Part shown: positions 45,903-58,047 of the stretch, piece after piece
Layout of the letters: every line of letters begins with the position of its first letter
Position numbering within the stretch: position 1 is the stretch's first letter
From: Oidiodendron maius Zn
Lineage: Eukaryota > Ascomycota > Leotiomycetes > Myxotrichaceae
Length of the DNA stretch: 64,000 bases
Reading direction: 5' to 3'
Assembly (NCBI GenBank): GCA_000827325.1
Contig: KN832875.1
Location: 1,426,001-1,490,000 of the forward strand
The notes under the pieces: generated by a model
Databases searched by the model: none
Told to the model about the DNA's origin: nothing
Seen by the model: only the letters and a program-made list of their open reading frames with translations
Made by a program: the position numbers and the translations under genes

Positions 45903-46745
45903 TGTTGTCCCCAGAGCAAAGGTTGATTTGCATGGCTGATCTGGCGTTGGCAACGGGAACTCGAGGACGCGTGAAGTCTAGTCTAGTCTCGCTTCGCTTG
46001 TTGCCGTGAGCCCAAGAATACGCTAGAGTGCCAGGTATCGCGTCACTGCCAACGCCCTACCGACACCTGATGTGCCGTACGCCCTCAAGGCGAATATCAA
46101 GGGAATATCTACATCCTAAGTCCGCGCGCAATTTCAAACGGCTTTAGGTTTCCTGTCACGTATTAAGTTTAGGATTGAGCGTTGGTTAAATTATTGGGCA
46201 AACAAGGTACCATTTCCCATTTCCTCAAGGTATGTTCTGATACCTTATTGGATCTCTCGTCTGTCGCTCTTACGCTTTAAGCTTCGGGCACCAATCCAAA
46301 TTCCATCGGACACAGCCAACTGAGTGGGTATATAGTTATAGACTGCCCTCTTGTCACTGAAAAGTCCAACACGCCAGAAATTCTCATCTAGCAGCTACAG
46401 CACTGATATATGGCTGATAGCATCGGCATCAACACCCTGGCTCTCGGACTCGATTCCGGCAGTTACTTTAGTTGATGGCGCCTCTCTTCCTCAATGCACA
46501 AGATGCCGTAACTCGGAGCGAGGATCAGATATTTGACCTCGATATTCAAGAACCTAGGGGTTTGTACTTCCATGGCCCTGAATTCACTCTCTTCATTAGA
46601 AGGAGCTCAATTTATATAAATAAGCGACTGTTTTCTATTAAAAGGCTTTGGGATAAAATACCTTGGCAAGCCACATGCCCCGAGTCCTGATGCGTAGGTC
46701 TGGAACACCAGACTAGAGCAGAGTAATGAGAGAAGCTCGGCACGA
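45903..46745. other. Intergenic region upstream of HIR1
   Basis: Promoter of HIR1 and 3' flank of the WBP4-like gene. A short GTCTA tandem occurs near 45978-45992. The plus-strand open frames at 46351-46690 have no recognisable features. Confidence 0.45.
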
Positions 46746-47697
46746 TCATTTTTGGCGAATGTTTCTGGCCTTTCTCTTCTTGAAGACTACTCCAGGTGCA
46801 GACTGTTCTTCCCCGTCTTGCTTCGTGCCATCATCAAACGGAGACAGGAATGCAGATAGAGGAGCCTCTCCCTCGGATGGTTCGTTCTTGATTCCAAGCG
46901 TTTCCCCACCCACTTTTACCCCTGCAGCTGATTGTCGTGGCTCATCACTCGACTCCAACTCGATTTTGATGTCTTTCTTTTCATCCTCGTCCTCATGCTT
47001 CATAATAGGACCTTTGTCGTTTCGCGTCATATTGTTCAACAGAGCATCCAAGTCTACATCCTCCCCTTGCGTAGGGTGTGTCTTATATGTCGAGCCCCAC
47101 CTCCTTTTCTTGGATTCAGTCTCCCCAGCTCCGTCTTCGTCATCCTCTACGGCTCTCTTTCGTACACCAAGAGCAAGAGAGTCGGGTTTCTTTTCTCCAT
47201 CTGGCTCAATAATCCGCTCGGATGTGACTTGCCACTCTCCGGCCATGGCTAAATCCGGTTTGAAACCATCCGGTATGCTAATTCCCATTTCTGCAAGTTG
47301 GGCTAACTGCTGCTTCCGTTGTGCAGGAGTTGCTTGCGTCTGTGCCTTGGGTAATGATGGCGTAGAACCTCTGCCCAAGCCAAAGGTTCCAATGGCGCTG
47401 GACCCTGCACCGCTACTTGTAGCCATACTATTCAATCGCGCAACCTCCGCCTTCGCTCTCTCTTTGTCCTTTTCATCTTTCTCATGCCCTCGGTGGAGGT
47501 CTCGTAAGAATCGCTTGAGGTTACCTTGGTGCTTCGGAGTGGCTTCATGATTTGCTTTTTCGAGTTTGGTATCTCTGACATAGGTATTGCAGTGCTTGCA
47601 CCAGTACTTGGGCTATTGGGAAATTAGCACAATCCTGTAAGAGGACATGCGGAAAGGCTTTATTATAACTTACTGTGGATTTCCAGTATTCTGCCAT
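46746..47697 (-). CDS. WBP4/FBP21-like U1-type zinc-finger splicing protein
   Basis: Probable spliceosome-associated protein of the WBP4 (S. pombe Saf1-like) group. Minus-strand exons 47697-47674 and 47612-46746 encode 296 residues. The N-terminus MAEYWKSTPKYWCKHC has the family signature M-A-[DE]-Y-W-K-S, followed by a U1/matrin-type C2H2 finger with C13, C16, H30 and H36 (KANHEATPKHQGN). A basic helix (RFLRDLHRGHEKDEKDKERA) follows. The remainder is charged and disordered with acidic patches and basic nuclear-signal-like ESKKRRW and FKKRKARN near the end. No WW domain is visible, unlike animal WBP4. The first exon holds only eight codons. It is divergent from the stomatin gene. Confidence 0.85.
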
Positions 47698-48006
47698 CTT
47701 GCCGTAGTTACCAAAGTAGTGCGCGATGCGTGACGCGGGCGTTAAGGCGAATATCCAGGAGAATATTAGTCTGGATAGTGCGCTACCGTACTACTGCTGA
47801 TTTGTTCCAGAGGTGTTCTTGCAAGATACGGACCGCCCGTGTTTGCAGTGGCGGGGAAAGGTTGAGCCTTCTTTCGCGTCGGCTCGCCTGCTTTCACTCG
47901 CTTGAATTTATGATGACAAGGCCGAGCTCGTCACGCAGCTTTTGACTTGATAAAAGCCTTGCACCACCATCGTGCAATCATCGCCCAACTCACGACAGTA
48001 CCGGAG
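47698..48006. promoter_or_regulatory. Divergent promoter of WBP4-like and stomatin genes
   Basis: 309 bases between the two start codons; no specific factor site identified. Confidence 0.4.
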
Positions 48007-49303
48007 ATGGCGTTAGAGGCAGTGCCTCGTATGGCCTTGAAACAGTTACTAGGCAGAAAGAGTGCCAAGACTGGAGTTCCATTGTCTCTTACCACACAGA
48101 CGCTCCCAAAAGCTTCAGTATCCGCGAATCACCGACGACACCTTCAAACATTCTCCAGATCTCAAGCACCCAATACAGGCTTGGTTGGGGGAAATACTCC
48201 TATTCCTTCATCATACTTTCAACGCCCTTCGTTACCTGCCAACACCGTCATTCGGTTTGTACCTCAACAGACAGCATGGATTGTCGAGCGAATGGGAAAG
48301 TTTAACCGCATTCTCCAACCAGGTCTGGCAATCCTCTGGCCGTTCTTGGACCGAATAGCGTATGTGAGAAGCTTAAAGGAGGCTGCAATTGAAATTCCTA
48401 GCCAGAGTGCTATCACAGCGGACAATGTGACGTTAGAGCTCGATGGTGTGCTATATACTCGGGTATTCGATGCCTATAAAGCTAGGTATGTTCTCTCTGC
48501 CGAGTACAATACATAGTCTGATTGTTATAAGTTATGGAGTCGAAGACGCAGAATATGCTATTTCTCAACTTGCGCAGACTACAATGCGTTCCGAGATTGG
48601 CCAACTCACGCTCGATCACGTCCTGAAAGAGCGCGCAGCTCTTAACACCAATATCACGGCAGCAATCAATGAAGCGGCTCAGGAATGGGGTGTAATCTGC
48701 CTCCGATACGAAATTAGAGATATCCATGCCCCGGAGGAGGTGGTGACTGCCATGCACCGCCAAGTCACAGCAGAGCGCCAGAAACGTGCCGAGATCTTGG
48801 ATTCCGAAGGTCAACGCCAATCGGCAATCAATATCGCTGAGGGAAGGAAACAAAGTGTGATTCTTGCTTCTGAAGCCTTACGGAGTGAACAAATCAATCT
48901 AGCGAGTGGTGAGGCGGAAGCTATTATTCTGAAGGCCAAAGCTACAGCAGCAGGTATCGACGCTGTAGCTCGAGCAATTGCACAAGGAGATGAGAGTGCT
49001 CAGAATGCAGTTAGCTTAACCATCGCAGAGAAGTATGTTGATGCGTTCGGCAAGCTAGCTAAGGAAGGCACGTCTGTCATTGTGCCGGGCAATGTTGGGG
49101 ATATTGGAAGCATGATTGCTAGTGCCATGGCTGTTTATGGAAACGTGGGAGATGCCCAAGCAAAGACAGTCGCTGCGAGGGCATTGGAAGCTAAGAATTC
49201 AAAGCACTCCGAGGCGGAGAATGGCAGAGGAACAAATGGTGCTACTGATGAGATGAAAAACACCATGCTTGGTGCATTTGAAAACACCACTCAGAAAAAG
49301 TGA
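48007..49303 (+). CDS. Mitochondrial stomatin-like protein (SLP2-type, SPFH domain)
   Basis: Inner-membrane scaffold of the stomatin/prohibitin superfamily, related to human STOML2, which organises cardiolipin-rich domains. Exons 48007-48485 and 48532-49303 give 416 residues. A long basic, Ser/Thr-rich mitochondrial presequence precedes NTVIRFVPQQTAWIVERMGK, the start of the SPFH domain (about residue 80). Typical blocks follow: RILQPGLAILWPFLDRIAYV, SLKEAAIEIPSQSAITADNV, and after the join SYGVEDAEYAISQLAQTTMR and RYEIRDIHAPEEVVTAMHRQ. An AERQKRAEILDSEG coiled coil follows. The acceptor ATAAG at 48531 is unusual but keeps frame. A second ATG at 48031 is possible. Confidence 0.93.
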
Positions 49304-49585
49304 GTATTGGTGGAAGCAATAGCCGCTGACCTGAAGCAACAAGCTATTGAGTGTATAAATATCTTATCTGGATCACTTTGGGGGAGTGTATTCAAAAGCA
49401 TCGGCAGGCAGCTGTATAAGAGGGTGGGTAGCTCATAACTCTGCTCAGAACACTATAGCTCTCTATATCAACCTGTATGGGGCCAAAACTACAGAAAAAT
49501 AATCCCATATCAAGCAAAGTCCGAATCTAATTCAATGCTAATTTGGCGTGACTGGATAGAGATCTTTTTATCCTGTAACTAGTAA

Positions 49586-52500
49586 TCATACCCCAAGCTC
49601 CATTCCAACCTCGTCAAGTGCACGTCCTATCCACTCTAAAACCTCTTGATCCCTCGCTGCAGCCCTAACTGTCTTGGCAAGTAGTGGATATAGGCGATGC
49701 AAATGTTTCCTAGCTTCACTTTCTACGCCTGGTGTATCTGGGATAGCCTTTGGCTCACATTTCAATTCTGCTAATGCCCGGAGAATATACAATAGCTCTT
49801 TGCGCTGCGACAGAGGCTGTGGCATCCATCCTCGTAGTGGTTGGTCTGCAGTATATGCGCGTAGTGTGAGACCCGCACGGAGTATAAGATACGGGGCAGC
49901 AGCCTGAGCAAGTTTGATGCGTGGCGTTGAGCTATCATGCAACGCTACAAGAGAAATAAGTTCGTCGAAACATATATAGCTCATTTTAGAGCGAGGAGAA
50001 GGTTCCGGATCAATCGTACGGCCTTTACGGGGTTGGTAGAGGCTAGCAAGGAGTTCTTGATTGGCCTCGGGCAACTCTCCCGGCTGTGGAGCGTGGATGA
50101 GTGACATGTGGAAGAGGGACTCTGTATATGCTCTTCGCGTTTTGTCGGGGATGGTTGGAGAACCTAGAGACGGTGTAATGAGATCGCGGAGGGTACGGAA
50201 AGAGGTAATATCAAAATCTTCGTCAGACTTGATGTCAGAAGTCTCAATAGCGTTATTGCAGTCTGCCATGGTTATACCATTGCTGATAGTTACAATAGCG
50301 GACCAAATTGAACGAGTAGCCTCGTCTTTCAAGTTTTCTCCGGTAACTACTGGTAGGATGGCTTTCAGGATGGCGAGACTTGATGTCGTTGCCTGCCGCC
50401 AGGGTGTTATACTCTTAACGGTGATTGGGAAGGAATATTTGAGCACAATTGGTTTGCCGAGAGCCACCAAGCACGAAGATAGCGATCCTGTTGTATATAT
50501 GCCGAGATCTAATGAGTGAGATAGTATGAGAGCCTCAGACAAGGCCATTGCTGCTTTAGACAATGCAACATAAGTTGGTCGCTGTCTTTCATTTGGTGCT
50601 TTCGGCTCGTAGGCGAGAGCTACAAAGTTTGCAGCATGGCCGATCAAAGCAGACGGCGCACCTTCGATATCAGTCCGAATCATCTTGAGGGACTCCAAAA
50701 CTTGGGTTTGTAGAGGCGTAAGGTATTCAATATCCGCAGTATATGTTGCTGCATTTGCTTCTTGAACTGCTTGACGAAGCAGAGCTAACATTCTCTCCAC
50801 CCGATCAACATCCAAGTCTTGCTCGACGAGACGGTATATCTCTGATAATGCGGAAACGTAGGCAAGTAAATATTCTTGGTTATCAAATCGTTTGTCGGAC
50901 TTTTCGACATTAACTTCTGGTAGAGAATTGGACCATAGATCCCACGCAAGATCAATTGCTGCTTTGTCAAAGTTCTTAGTTGCACTGGCATTGCCCTTAG
51001 AGAGAATCTGTCTCAAGGCATTGAAGATAGCAGTACTGATCTCTAGAACTCGAAACTCAAGTAATGATTTGAAATGGGACAGTAGGGCTTGCCATGAAGA
51101 TCCGAATGTGTGATCAGCGGACAGTATATCTAGATATCCAGATAGGAGATTTGTGATACCACTTAATACGACTACAGTAGTCTCATTCCATCCAGTTTTA
51201 TCTTTATCAGACATAGAGGAATTAAGGTGATTGGTCGCCTTGAGATGTGCTTCGATTGAAGACAATAGCTTGAATATCACATTCTGCAGGCACATTGACC
51301 AAGCTTCCGGGCTCAGTTGATCCCCATACGCGTCGAATATTCTCAGCAATGTGTGAATGGCACCTAGAACTTTATCGGCAAATCGCTCAGCATAGGAAGT
51401 AACGTTACTACTCACTGTTCCTGAGCTCTAGTCTTTCATCACTGGTGACGGATGTCAGACGAAGTAGTAACAACATCCATAATGCCGCGTCAGAGACGGC
51501 ACGGTTTTCGCCAGATGCCATAGTCACAAGAGTCTCCTCATTTGAGCCCTTAATGAGATCAGGGTTAAGTGAGAATGCACTGGTTCGACTTGAAATAGAA
51601 TCGGACAGCACCCAGAAGAATGTGACAGTCTAGAGCGGTTATTAGCTTTCTTATAAGTCGTATAGATTGTAACTAACTGTCAGGGAAATATTAAGATCAT
51701 CATTTTGGGAACAAAAGTTGTAAAGGGTATCAACAAGCAATAAAAAGCAAGAGTTTGGAAGAGAAGAGAGAAAGTCTGAGCAGATAAGTTGCAGCGAGTT
51801 GAATGATGGCCTGATCAAACGTGGCGATATAGTAGTGACTTTGGTCTTGTTCTGGTCATCGTCTAGCATCTGGTCCTCAAATACGCTTCCGATAATTTCG
51901 AAAGTGATATCCCAGCCACTAATGAAGCTCTCGCCACATTGCTCTAGAACACTTTTAAGCCCTTCCAGGATAATCTTGTGGACATCAATATCAGTTGCTT
52001 GGCTTGAGACAGTCGCCTCTTGCTCCTCTGATCGAAGTTGTCTCAAGGCTCGACTGTACGACTCCAGCAGTCTTAATTGAACAACGCTACGTGTTTCATC
52101 GGGTAGAGATAGGGAAGCCGCAGCGGATTCAAGGACAATTCGAACAAGGATCTCCGCTGCTCTAAGCCTGATTGAAGACGCTGCTAGCGGAGAGCAGGCA
52201 GCTCCTATCAATTCTGAAGTTAATACTGTCCATCCACTTATTTCGGGGCTATAGGACATGAGACGATCGATGTTGATACTAGCAACCTCCCCCAGCTTTG
52301 CTAGTGCGAAGAGATCTTCTTGATTGTGAGTTATCGGAGCAGAATTAGTACTGTGGATTCTTCGATGAGTTTGCGTTGGCCGCTTTGGTTTAATAGATGG
52401 TGACAATGAAATGCCGAGGCCGTCTGCCTTTGACTCGTCGTCTTTCCCAAATAGTTTAGACAACGCCATCACAACCTCCAAGAATGCTTCATTTGGGAAG

Positions 52501-54862
52501 TCAACCGTACTCTCCAGCAGCCTCGATGCCGCGGTCTCAACAGCCTTAATTTCCGAGCCAAAATTCGCAGTGAGCGAAGAACCGTCGCTGGTATTTTGAT
52601 TCTCTGGCTTTTGAGTGGCAGTTGAGGATTTGCCAGACTTATTACTTGAAAAAAGCACCAGGTCGGCTTCTTGGAGTGTTCCTAGGATGATCACCCAGGC
52701 AGTATCCAGTGTTGAGCCTAGAGCGATGCCTAAATTCAGAAGCGCTCTCAAGCATAAGAGATTTCGCGTGTTCAGAGATGTTTGACTAGTATCTATGGAG
52801 CCCTGCCTTGATCGTTCAGAGGGGGACGATCCTCCAACCAGTGAGTCAACGCTCAACAGACCTCTTGCGTTGCTAAACATGCTAGGACTCTCCAATGGCT
52901 GGGTTGGAGGTGCTTGAGTTTGAGTTGTACAAGCTGTTAAAACATTCGCGGGAACTGCAGATTTCCCAAGTGTTGTCAGAAAGGCGTCTCTTGGAGTCGC
53001 AAGACGTAATAATCCAGCAACATGGGTGAACTTTTGAAACGATCTGACCAGGCCATGATAATACTCTGAGTCAAGCGCAGAGTACAAGAAGGTCGAGCAC
53101 GTAGCAAGCAGTGCAGGCCAACATTCATCCACGATCCCGGCGCAGAGTTTTACATCTTCATGACGTGGATGATCTTCAAGAAGTAACGGATTAACTGGAA
53201 CAGGGTTTTTCTTGAACGACGCTTGCCTATCCAAAGCGGCCTTAGAATCTGGCGTTGAGGGCTCCGATATCTTGGATCCTGCCTCGGACATCCTCGCCTT
53301 CTTTCGAGGCCTTTCAGGAACTGTAAGGGGAAGGATAAATTTTGCTAGCCCTTCCGAGAATCCACTGATGCAAGCCAACGTTAGGCTGTAGATATATGTG
53401 TCAGGGATTGCCGGAGGTTCGGATTTGTCTAGCTGATCAATGCAAGGCACCCTCATTGTGCTCCACTGCGTGCTGATACCCGGTACCAACTCATTTGAAT
53501 TAGCAGAGCTGCTAATTATGCCTGGAATTCCACTAGCCTCAAGGACCACCTGATCTGATCCTGAAGTATCTCCTTGGCGAGCCATAGGGATGGTAGATTG
53601 GTGACTTAGACCTATCATGGCTGGCTTCTCCGTACTGATTCTCACAAAAGCAGAAACAAGATCCCGTAATATTGGCTTGCCATCCTCTTGCGCGTCATAC
53701 ATCGCAAATATCTGTCGTACAAGGGTTGCGTCTGCAAATATGCCTCTGAGTACTTCCATGCACAAGGACCGTTTCCACAAAGCAGTATCTTGGTCCAACA
53801 TATGCGTGAGCAGGCCCAGAGCCGTTTGGCCTTCTGCTCTAAGGATACTAAGATGCCTCCTCAAGAGAGTGTAGAGGATTCGGACGATCCGCACAGTCAC
53901 GGCAAAATTCAGCCTTTCCGAAAGCGAACTGATAATAAATGGCATGACCCTTTTACGAAGAGTACTGGCTTGTTCGGTGTGCGTCAGAAATATATCGGCA
54001 TGGTTTGTTAATACTGATTCGATTAACTCTAACCCGAAGGTCTGAGGTATGCCTGAAGATTTAAGAAATCTGGGCTTATGCGCTTCTGTAAGCAGGCATA
54101 AATCATCAAATACTTTGTACGCATCCAGCGCCGCAGCACGTAACTGTACTGGTCCATTTTCAGTTGGGGCCTCCCCAACAGTGGGGACTTCAAGGGCAAT
54201 TTCTATGGTTTGTTAGAACTTGGTTTACGTTGAGACGTAGAACATACTATCTTCGGCGACAATTTTGTCAAATACAGATACTACGAGCTGCTGTAGCGTC
54301 GCAGCAGCAGTATTATTGACGATGCCATTTTTGCTAGCTTGCAGAATAGTACAGATATTCAGTGCTGCTGCTAAGAGTTCCCCTTTTAGATCATCGGCAT
54401 AATTTTGGAGGAGAGAAGGCAAAGCCTGGAGAATCTTGAGTTGGACATCGAGACCAGCGGACGTAGCCTCTCTAAGAGCCTCTAGAACTTCTCTCAGTCG
54501 TACTTTGGCAAGTGCACGCGATACTATCAGCCGTTGAAAGCATACAACTGCGATTCCAGTGAATTTGACATTCTTCGTGCCACAAGCAATGAGGAAAGGC
54601 GTCACAAAGTTAGGCCTTTTTTCGAGATCTATCTCGGTCAACATTGTCATCTTCAGAGGAATTGAATCATACCAGCAGCTATCTGGGCTTCAGATGTTGA
54701 GCGCAGACTCTTGAGCTCATCCAAAGACTTCTCTGCAGCCTAGTGAGGTCAGTAAGAGTCCTGCCATGAGGTATATAATCTTACATTTCTCAGGTCAGAA
54801 TGCTTTCTTTTGCTCTCCTGAATAAGATTTGTGAGCTCTGAGGCCAGAATCTGCGCCGTCAT
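49586..54862 (-). CDS. MON2: Endosomal/Golgi peripheral membrane protein Mon2
   Basis: Large HEAT-repeat scaffold related to BIG/GBF Arf-GEFs but lacking a Sec7 domain; with Dop1 it controls endosome-to-Golgi and vacuole traffic. Minus-strand exons 54862-54785, 54739-54673, 54628-54248, 54202-51678, 51629-51416 and 51363-49586 give 1680 residues, normal for Mon2. It begins MTAQILASELTNLIQESKRK (DCB domain), then RPNFVTPFLIACGTKNVKFT and IAVVCFQRLIVSRAL. The HUS-like part has LRKRVMPFIISSLSER and FQKFTHVAGLLRLATPRDAF. The fifth and sixth exons join as DERLELRNSAIHTLLRIFDAYGDQLSPEAW, a diagnostic block. The C-terminal HEAT region ends VGMELGV. All five introns are 44-52 nt. It is divergent from MMS2 across 297 bp. 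Confidence 0.94.
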
Positions 54863-55159
54863 GTTAGATGCTAACAACGAATCTCTCCATAGCCATAAGC
54901 TCTCAAAACGGGGTAGACGCGGCGGGTGTTGTCCTTTATGATCGGCTGTCCAGGTGAGGCATGGTTTAGCCGATGTTTATGCGGCGGTCCCGCACTCTCT
55001 TGAGCCTTACAACTTCATCCTCTCTAGTAATCGACTAATCTCTGCCAACGAGGACAACAATACTGTGAGCATTTACATCTAGTAGATCTGTGTCTCTCTG
55101 GTTAATGTTCCCTCGTTCCCTCTATCAACAGGTCTCTCGCTTCACTGTGACTTAAGAAA

Positions 55160-55743
55160 ATGGGTGCGAAGGTACCTAGGAATTTCAGGCTTTTGGAGGA
55201 GCTGGAGAAAGGAGAGAAAGGTCTTGGAGCTGGTACGTGAAGCGTATCATGCGCTGCATGGAAATAGCATGAACTGACATCCAAGTTTAGAAGCATGCTC
55301 TTATGGCCTTGCTGAAGGTGACGATATGCTGATGGCCAACTGGAACGGAACTATCCTTGGACCTCCTCACGTACGTTCCAACCATGACTTTGAAGCAACA
55401 CGCTTACCATATGTTCTAGAGTGTCCATGAGAACCGAATTTACTCTGTAAAGATGCACTGCGGTGACGAGTATCCGGATAAGCCGCCAACGATCCAGTTT
55501 ATAAGTGAAGTGAACCTTCCCTGCGTCAACCCAAGGAATGGTGTTGTCGACCCCGCCAAATTGCCCTGTCTTGCAAACTGGACACGAGATAAGACGATGG
55601 AGACGGTTTTGATTGAGCTTAGGAGGTGAGCATAATATTCTTCTATAGGTGTGGAGATCTAATGGCGTACAAGGTATATGGCACATCCATCGCATAAGAA
55701 ACTGCCTCAGCCTCCCGAAGGATCTACCTACAGCCTACACTAA
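55160..55743 (+). CDS. MMS2: Ubiquitin-conjugating enzyme variant Mms2 (UEV)
   Basis: Catalytically inactive E2 variant that pairs with Ubc13 to build K63-linked ubiquitin chains in error-free post-replication repair. Exons 55160-55232, 55291-55370, 55420-55625 and 55674-55743 give 142 residues, the normal length. The sequence begins MGAKVPRNFRLLEELEKGEK and continues ACSYGLAEGDDMLMANWNGT, ILGPPHSVHENRIYS, EYPDKPPTIQFISEVNLPC and METVLIELRRYMAHPSHKK. The active-site Cys neighbourhood of true E2s is absent, as expected. The last acceptor is CAAG at 55673. It is divergent from MON2. Confidence 0.95.
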
Positions 55744-56075
55744 ACGTCAGGCACGGTCTACTGACCCAGATTAACCCAGTCTCGATGGTAAAGAGGAGAA
55801 CGGGGCGATCTATTGGCATCAACTCCGACATGAGGAAGAATAATCGCGAAAACATAGTGAGAGAATTTATTTTCGGCAGTTCAGATGCATCAGCGTGGCG
55901 AAACGGATTTCCATAGTGGTACTGGTGGCTTTGCGAGAGATGAGATAGGAATTGATGATCATATACATTGTCTATCCCTATGACGGGCGCCGGGATGCTG
56001 CTTGCTTCAGCTTCACGAGATCTACGTAGGAGAGAATGTTCCATCAAAGAATGAGGATGGTTTAGAGAACGTAGT
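55744..56075. other. Convergent intergenic region
   Basis: 3' flanks of MMS2 (plus) and the LYR protein gene (minus). The minus-strand open frame at 55724-56047 shows no family features. Confidence 0.5.
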
Positions 56076-57131
56076 TCAATTGAGATCTCTCTTTTCAGGT
56101 ATATGCGCTCCCTTAAGAGCCTCCTCCTTCTTCCTCATCCTCTCAATTCTTTTGGCTTGGCTCCTCTCCCACTTCTCCTTCTCCAGCAACTTCTTCTCGC
56201 TGTCCACAATCTGCATCATTTTGTCTGCCATTGCCTGCGCTTTCGTATAGCCTTCTTCAAGCCTTCTCCATACATCCCGTCTCGCCCCCAACACCTCCCG
56301 CATCCATCCTCCTTGCCAGTCCAACGCCTCCCTGTTCCTCCACATCTTCTTGTTCACACACTCTCTCTCCAGCTGCAGCTGTACATATTGGTCCCACTGG
56401 TCTTCCCAAGCTGCAAGCTTAGTCTGCACACCGTCAAGCTCCTTGATCCTTTCGAACAGGTTATGTCTTTGATCTAACTTGTTCCTCAGCACTCTTGACA
56501 AGAACGAGCTCTGCGGCTTCTTGAAGCGCAAGAAGGGAAATCCCGATGCATGAGCGAGGATGGGGATGCCTCGCCTCCCGGAGAGTTTCTCGACGGGAAG
56601 AGGTCGGCTTTCGAGGACTTTGGGCGAATTCGGGTATTCACTCAGACGCGGCCGCTCTCGTTGAGGAGCGGGTGGTTGCTTAGATTCCTGTCGCTGGACG
56701 TGAAGGTGGTGCAGGAAATTATGAATCTGCGAGATTGCAGGCTGTGAGCCCGATGCTGCTGCGCGTAGTAGTTCCTCGGCCTGTTCCATATTCGCTCAAT
56801 TAGCTGTATTCTAGAATCTGTAGAGATGACCTTAGATAAGACGCACATTGTAGCCAACTTTTAGCGCCTTGACAGCAAGACGCGGAGAATAGTCATAGTT
56901 ATGTCTCCGAAAGCCCTTGCGAATTAAGTGTTTTATAGGATTGACGTCCCCTTGTGAGGGTAGGGTAGTCGGGAGGGGAATTCGAGGGCATAGTTCGAGG
57001 AGCGCGCGGTACAATGCCTTGCCTGCTAGAGTTAGTGGATTTTGGGGCCCGAGAAACTGGAAGTACATACAGGCTACTCGGTGAGGTCCTGAACTGCGAG
57101 GGCCTCTGAATTGCCGCACCCATTTGGCCAT
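56076..57131 (-). CDS. LYR-motif mitochondrial protein with coiled-coil tail
   Basis: Complex1_LYR-family protein, probably a mitochondrial assembly or Fe-S delivery adaptor; specific client unknown. Minus-strand exons 57131-57071, 57025-56847 and 56780-56076 give 314 residues. The start MAKWVRQFRGPRSSGPHRVA is basic and presequence-like. The LYR motif itself is at residues 25-27 (GKALYRALLELCPRIPLP), followed by INPIKHL-type VNPIKHLIRKGFRRHNYD and SPRLAVKALKVGY. After the second join the protein is unusual for the small LYR family: a Pro-rich linker and a long Glu/Lys/Arg coiled coil (about 160-314) with DQRHNLFERIKELD and DSEKKLLEKEKWERSQAKR. Fungal LYR proteins with such tails occur in other ascomycetes, but their role is unclear. 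Confidence 0.8.
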
Positions 57132-58047
57132 CGGGAGTGGCGTTGAATAGACCCTGACTGATTTTGAAGCGATAGATCCAGTCACGTGTTCTAGAAGTGC
57201 TTGAGATTACCATGGTGGTAGGGACCCAGGTACCAAGGTAGCCAGCTCGATATAGCTGATGCTGGAAGCCTAGCTAATTATATCTTTGTTGTGCGTTAGA
57301 TTTTAAGAACCTTGAGAGTTCGCGAGGCTGCGTGACTAAATGGGTAGAGCTTTAGGTGTATCAAAGATAGTTACTTGGTACGCTCAAATCAGACCTGAGT
57401 AGTTCCTTCTGTCATTTCTTCTGATAATGCTGAGGAACGAGAAATTTCGGCATGGTTAAATCAATGCAGACATCTGTTCATATATATGGGAAATGGTTGC
57501 TTTTAAAAATTTAATTTGGCCGTTGATCAATCTTCCTATCCTAGTGCCGGCGATGAACTTTAGATACCCAAAAGCCCCATGAAGCACTGGAAGACTTGGA
57601 GATCTCATTAAATGGACTCTCGTTGCGCCGCACAACACATCCAAAAGCTATGCATTTCCCATAGACTCCGGTATAAATCGCGAATGCCTCCCTTGCAACA
57701 AGAACCGGCCCCAAACCAGCATGTCCAAACCGAAAATTCATATCTCCTAGATCGCTATACGCCAGTCGCCCATTCATTCCAACTCTCTATCTACCATATA
57801 TTTCCCGGTTCTGCGGTATTCCTCCTTCCTTCCTAATCCCGTGAACCGTTCGCAGTTCAGTGTGCTACACATTCTAGAAACGTTTGTATCTTCGTGATGC
57901 CCGGTACGTAATCGTTGCTTTACCATACATATAATATATTCAATAAGATATGTTGTGCATCGGGTAAAGCCTGATTGGGCCTTTGTTGGCCCGATTTGTT
58001 AGCGGTATTATGGGATTTCATCAAAATTACCCGTTGTTATAAGACGT
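57132..58047. other. Intergenic region
   Basis: No gene is supported; the open frames at 57456-57836 on both strands lack features. The left part is the promoter of the LYR gene, the right part the 3' flank of the next minus-strand gene. Confidence 0.5.

Noticed and set aside
46726-47550. 274-codon plus-strand Ser-rich frame
   Set aside because: Antisense to the WBP4-like gene, which has the zinc finger and family N-terminus on the other strand.
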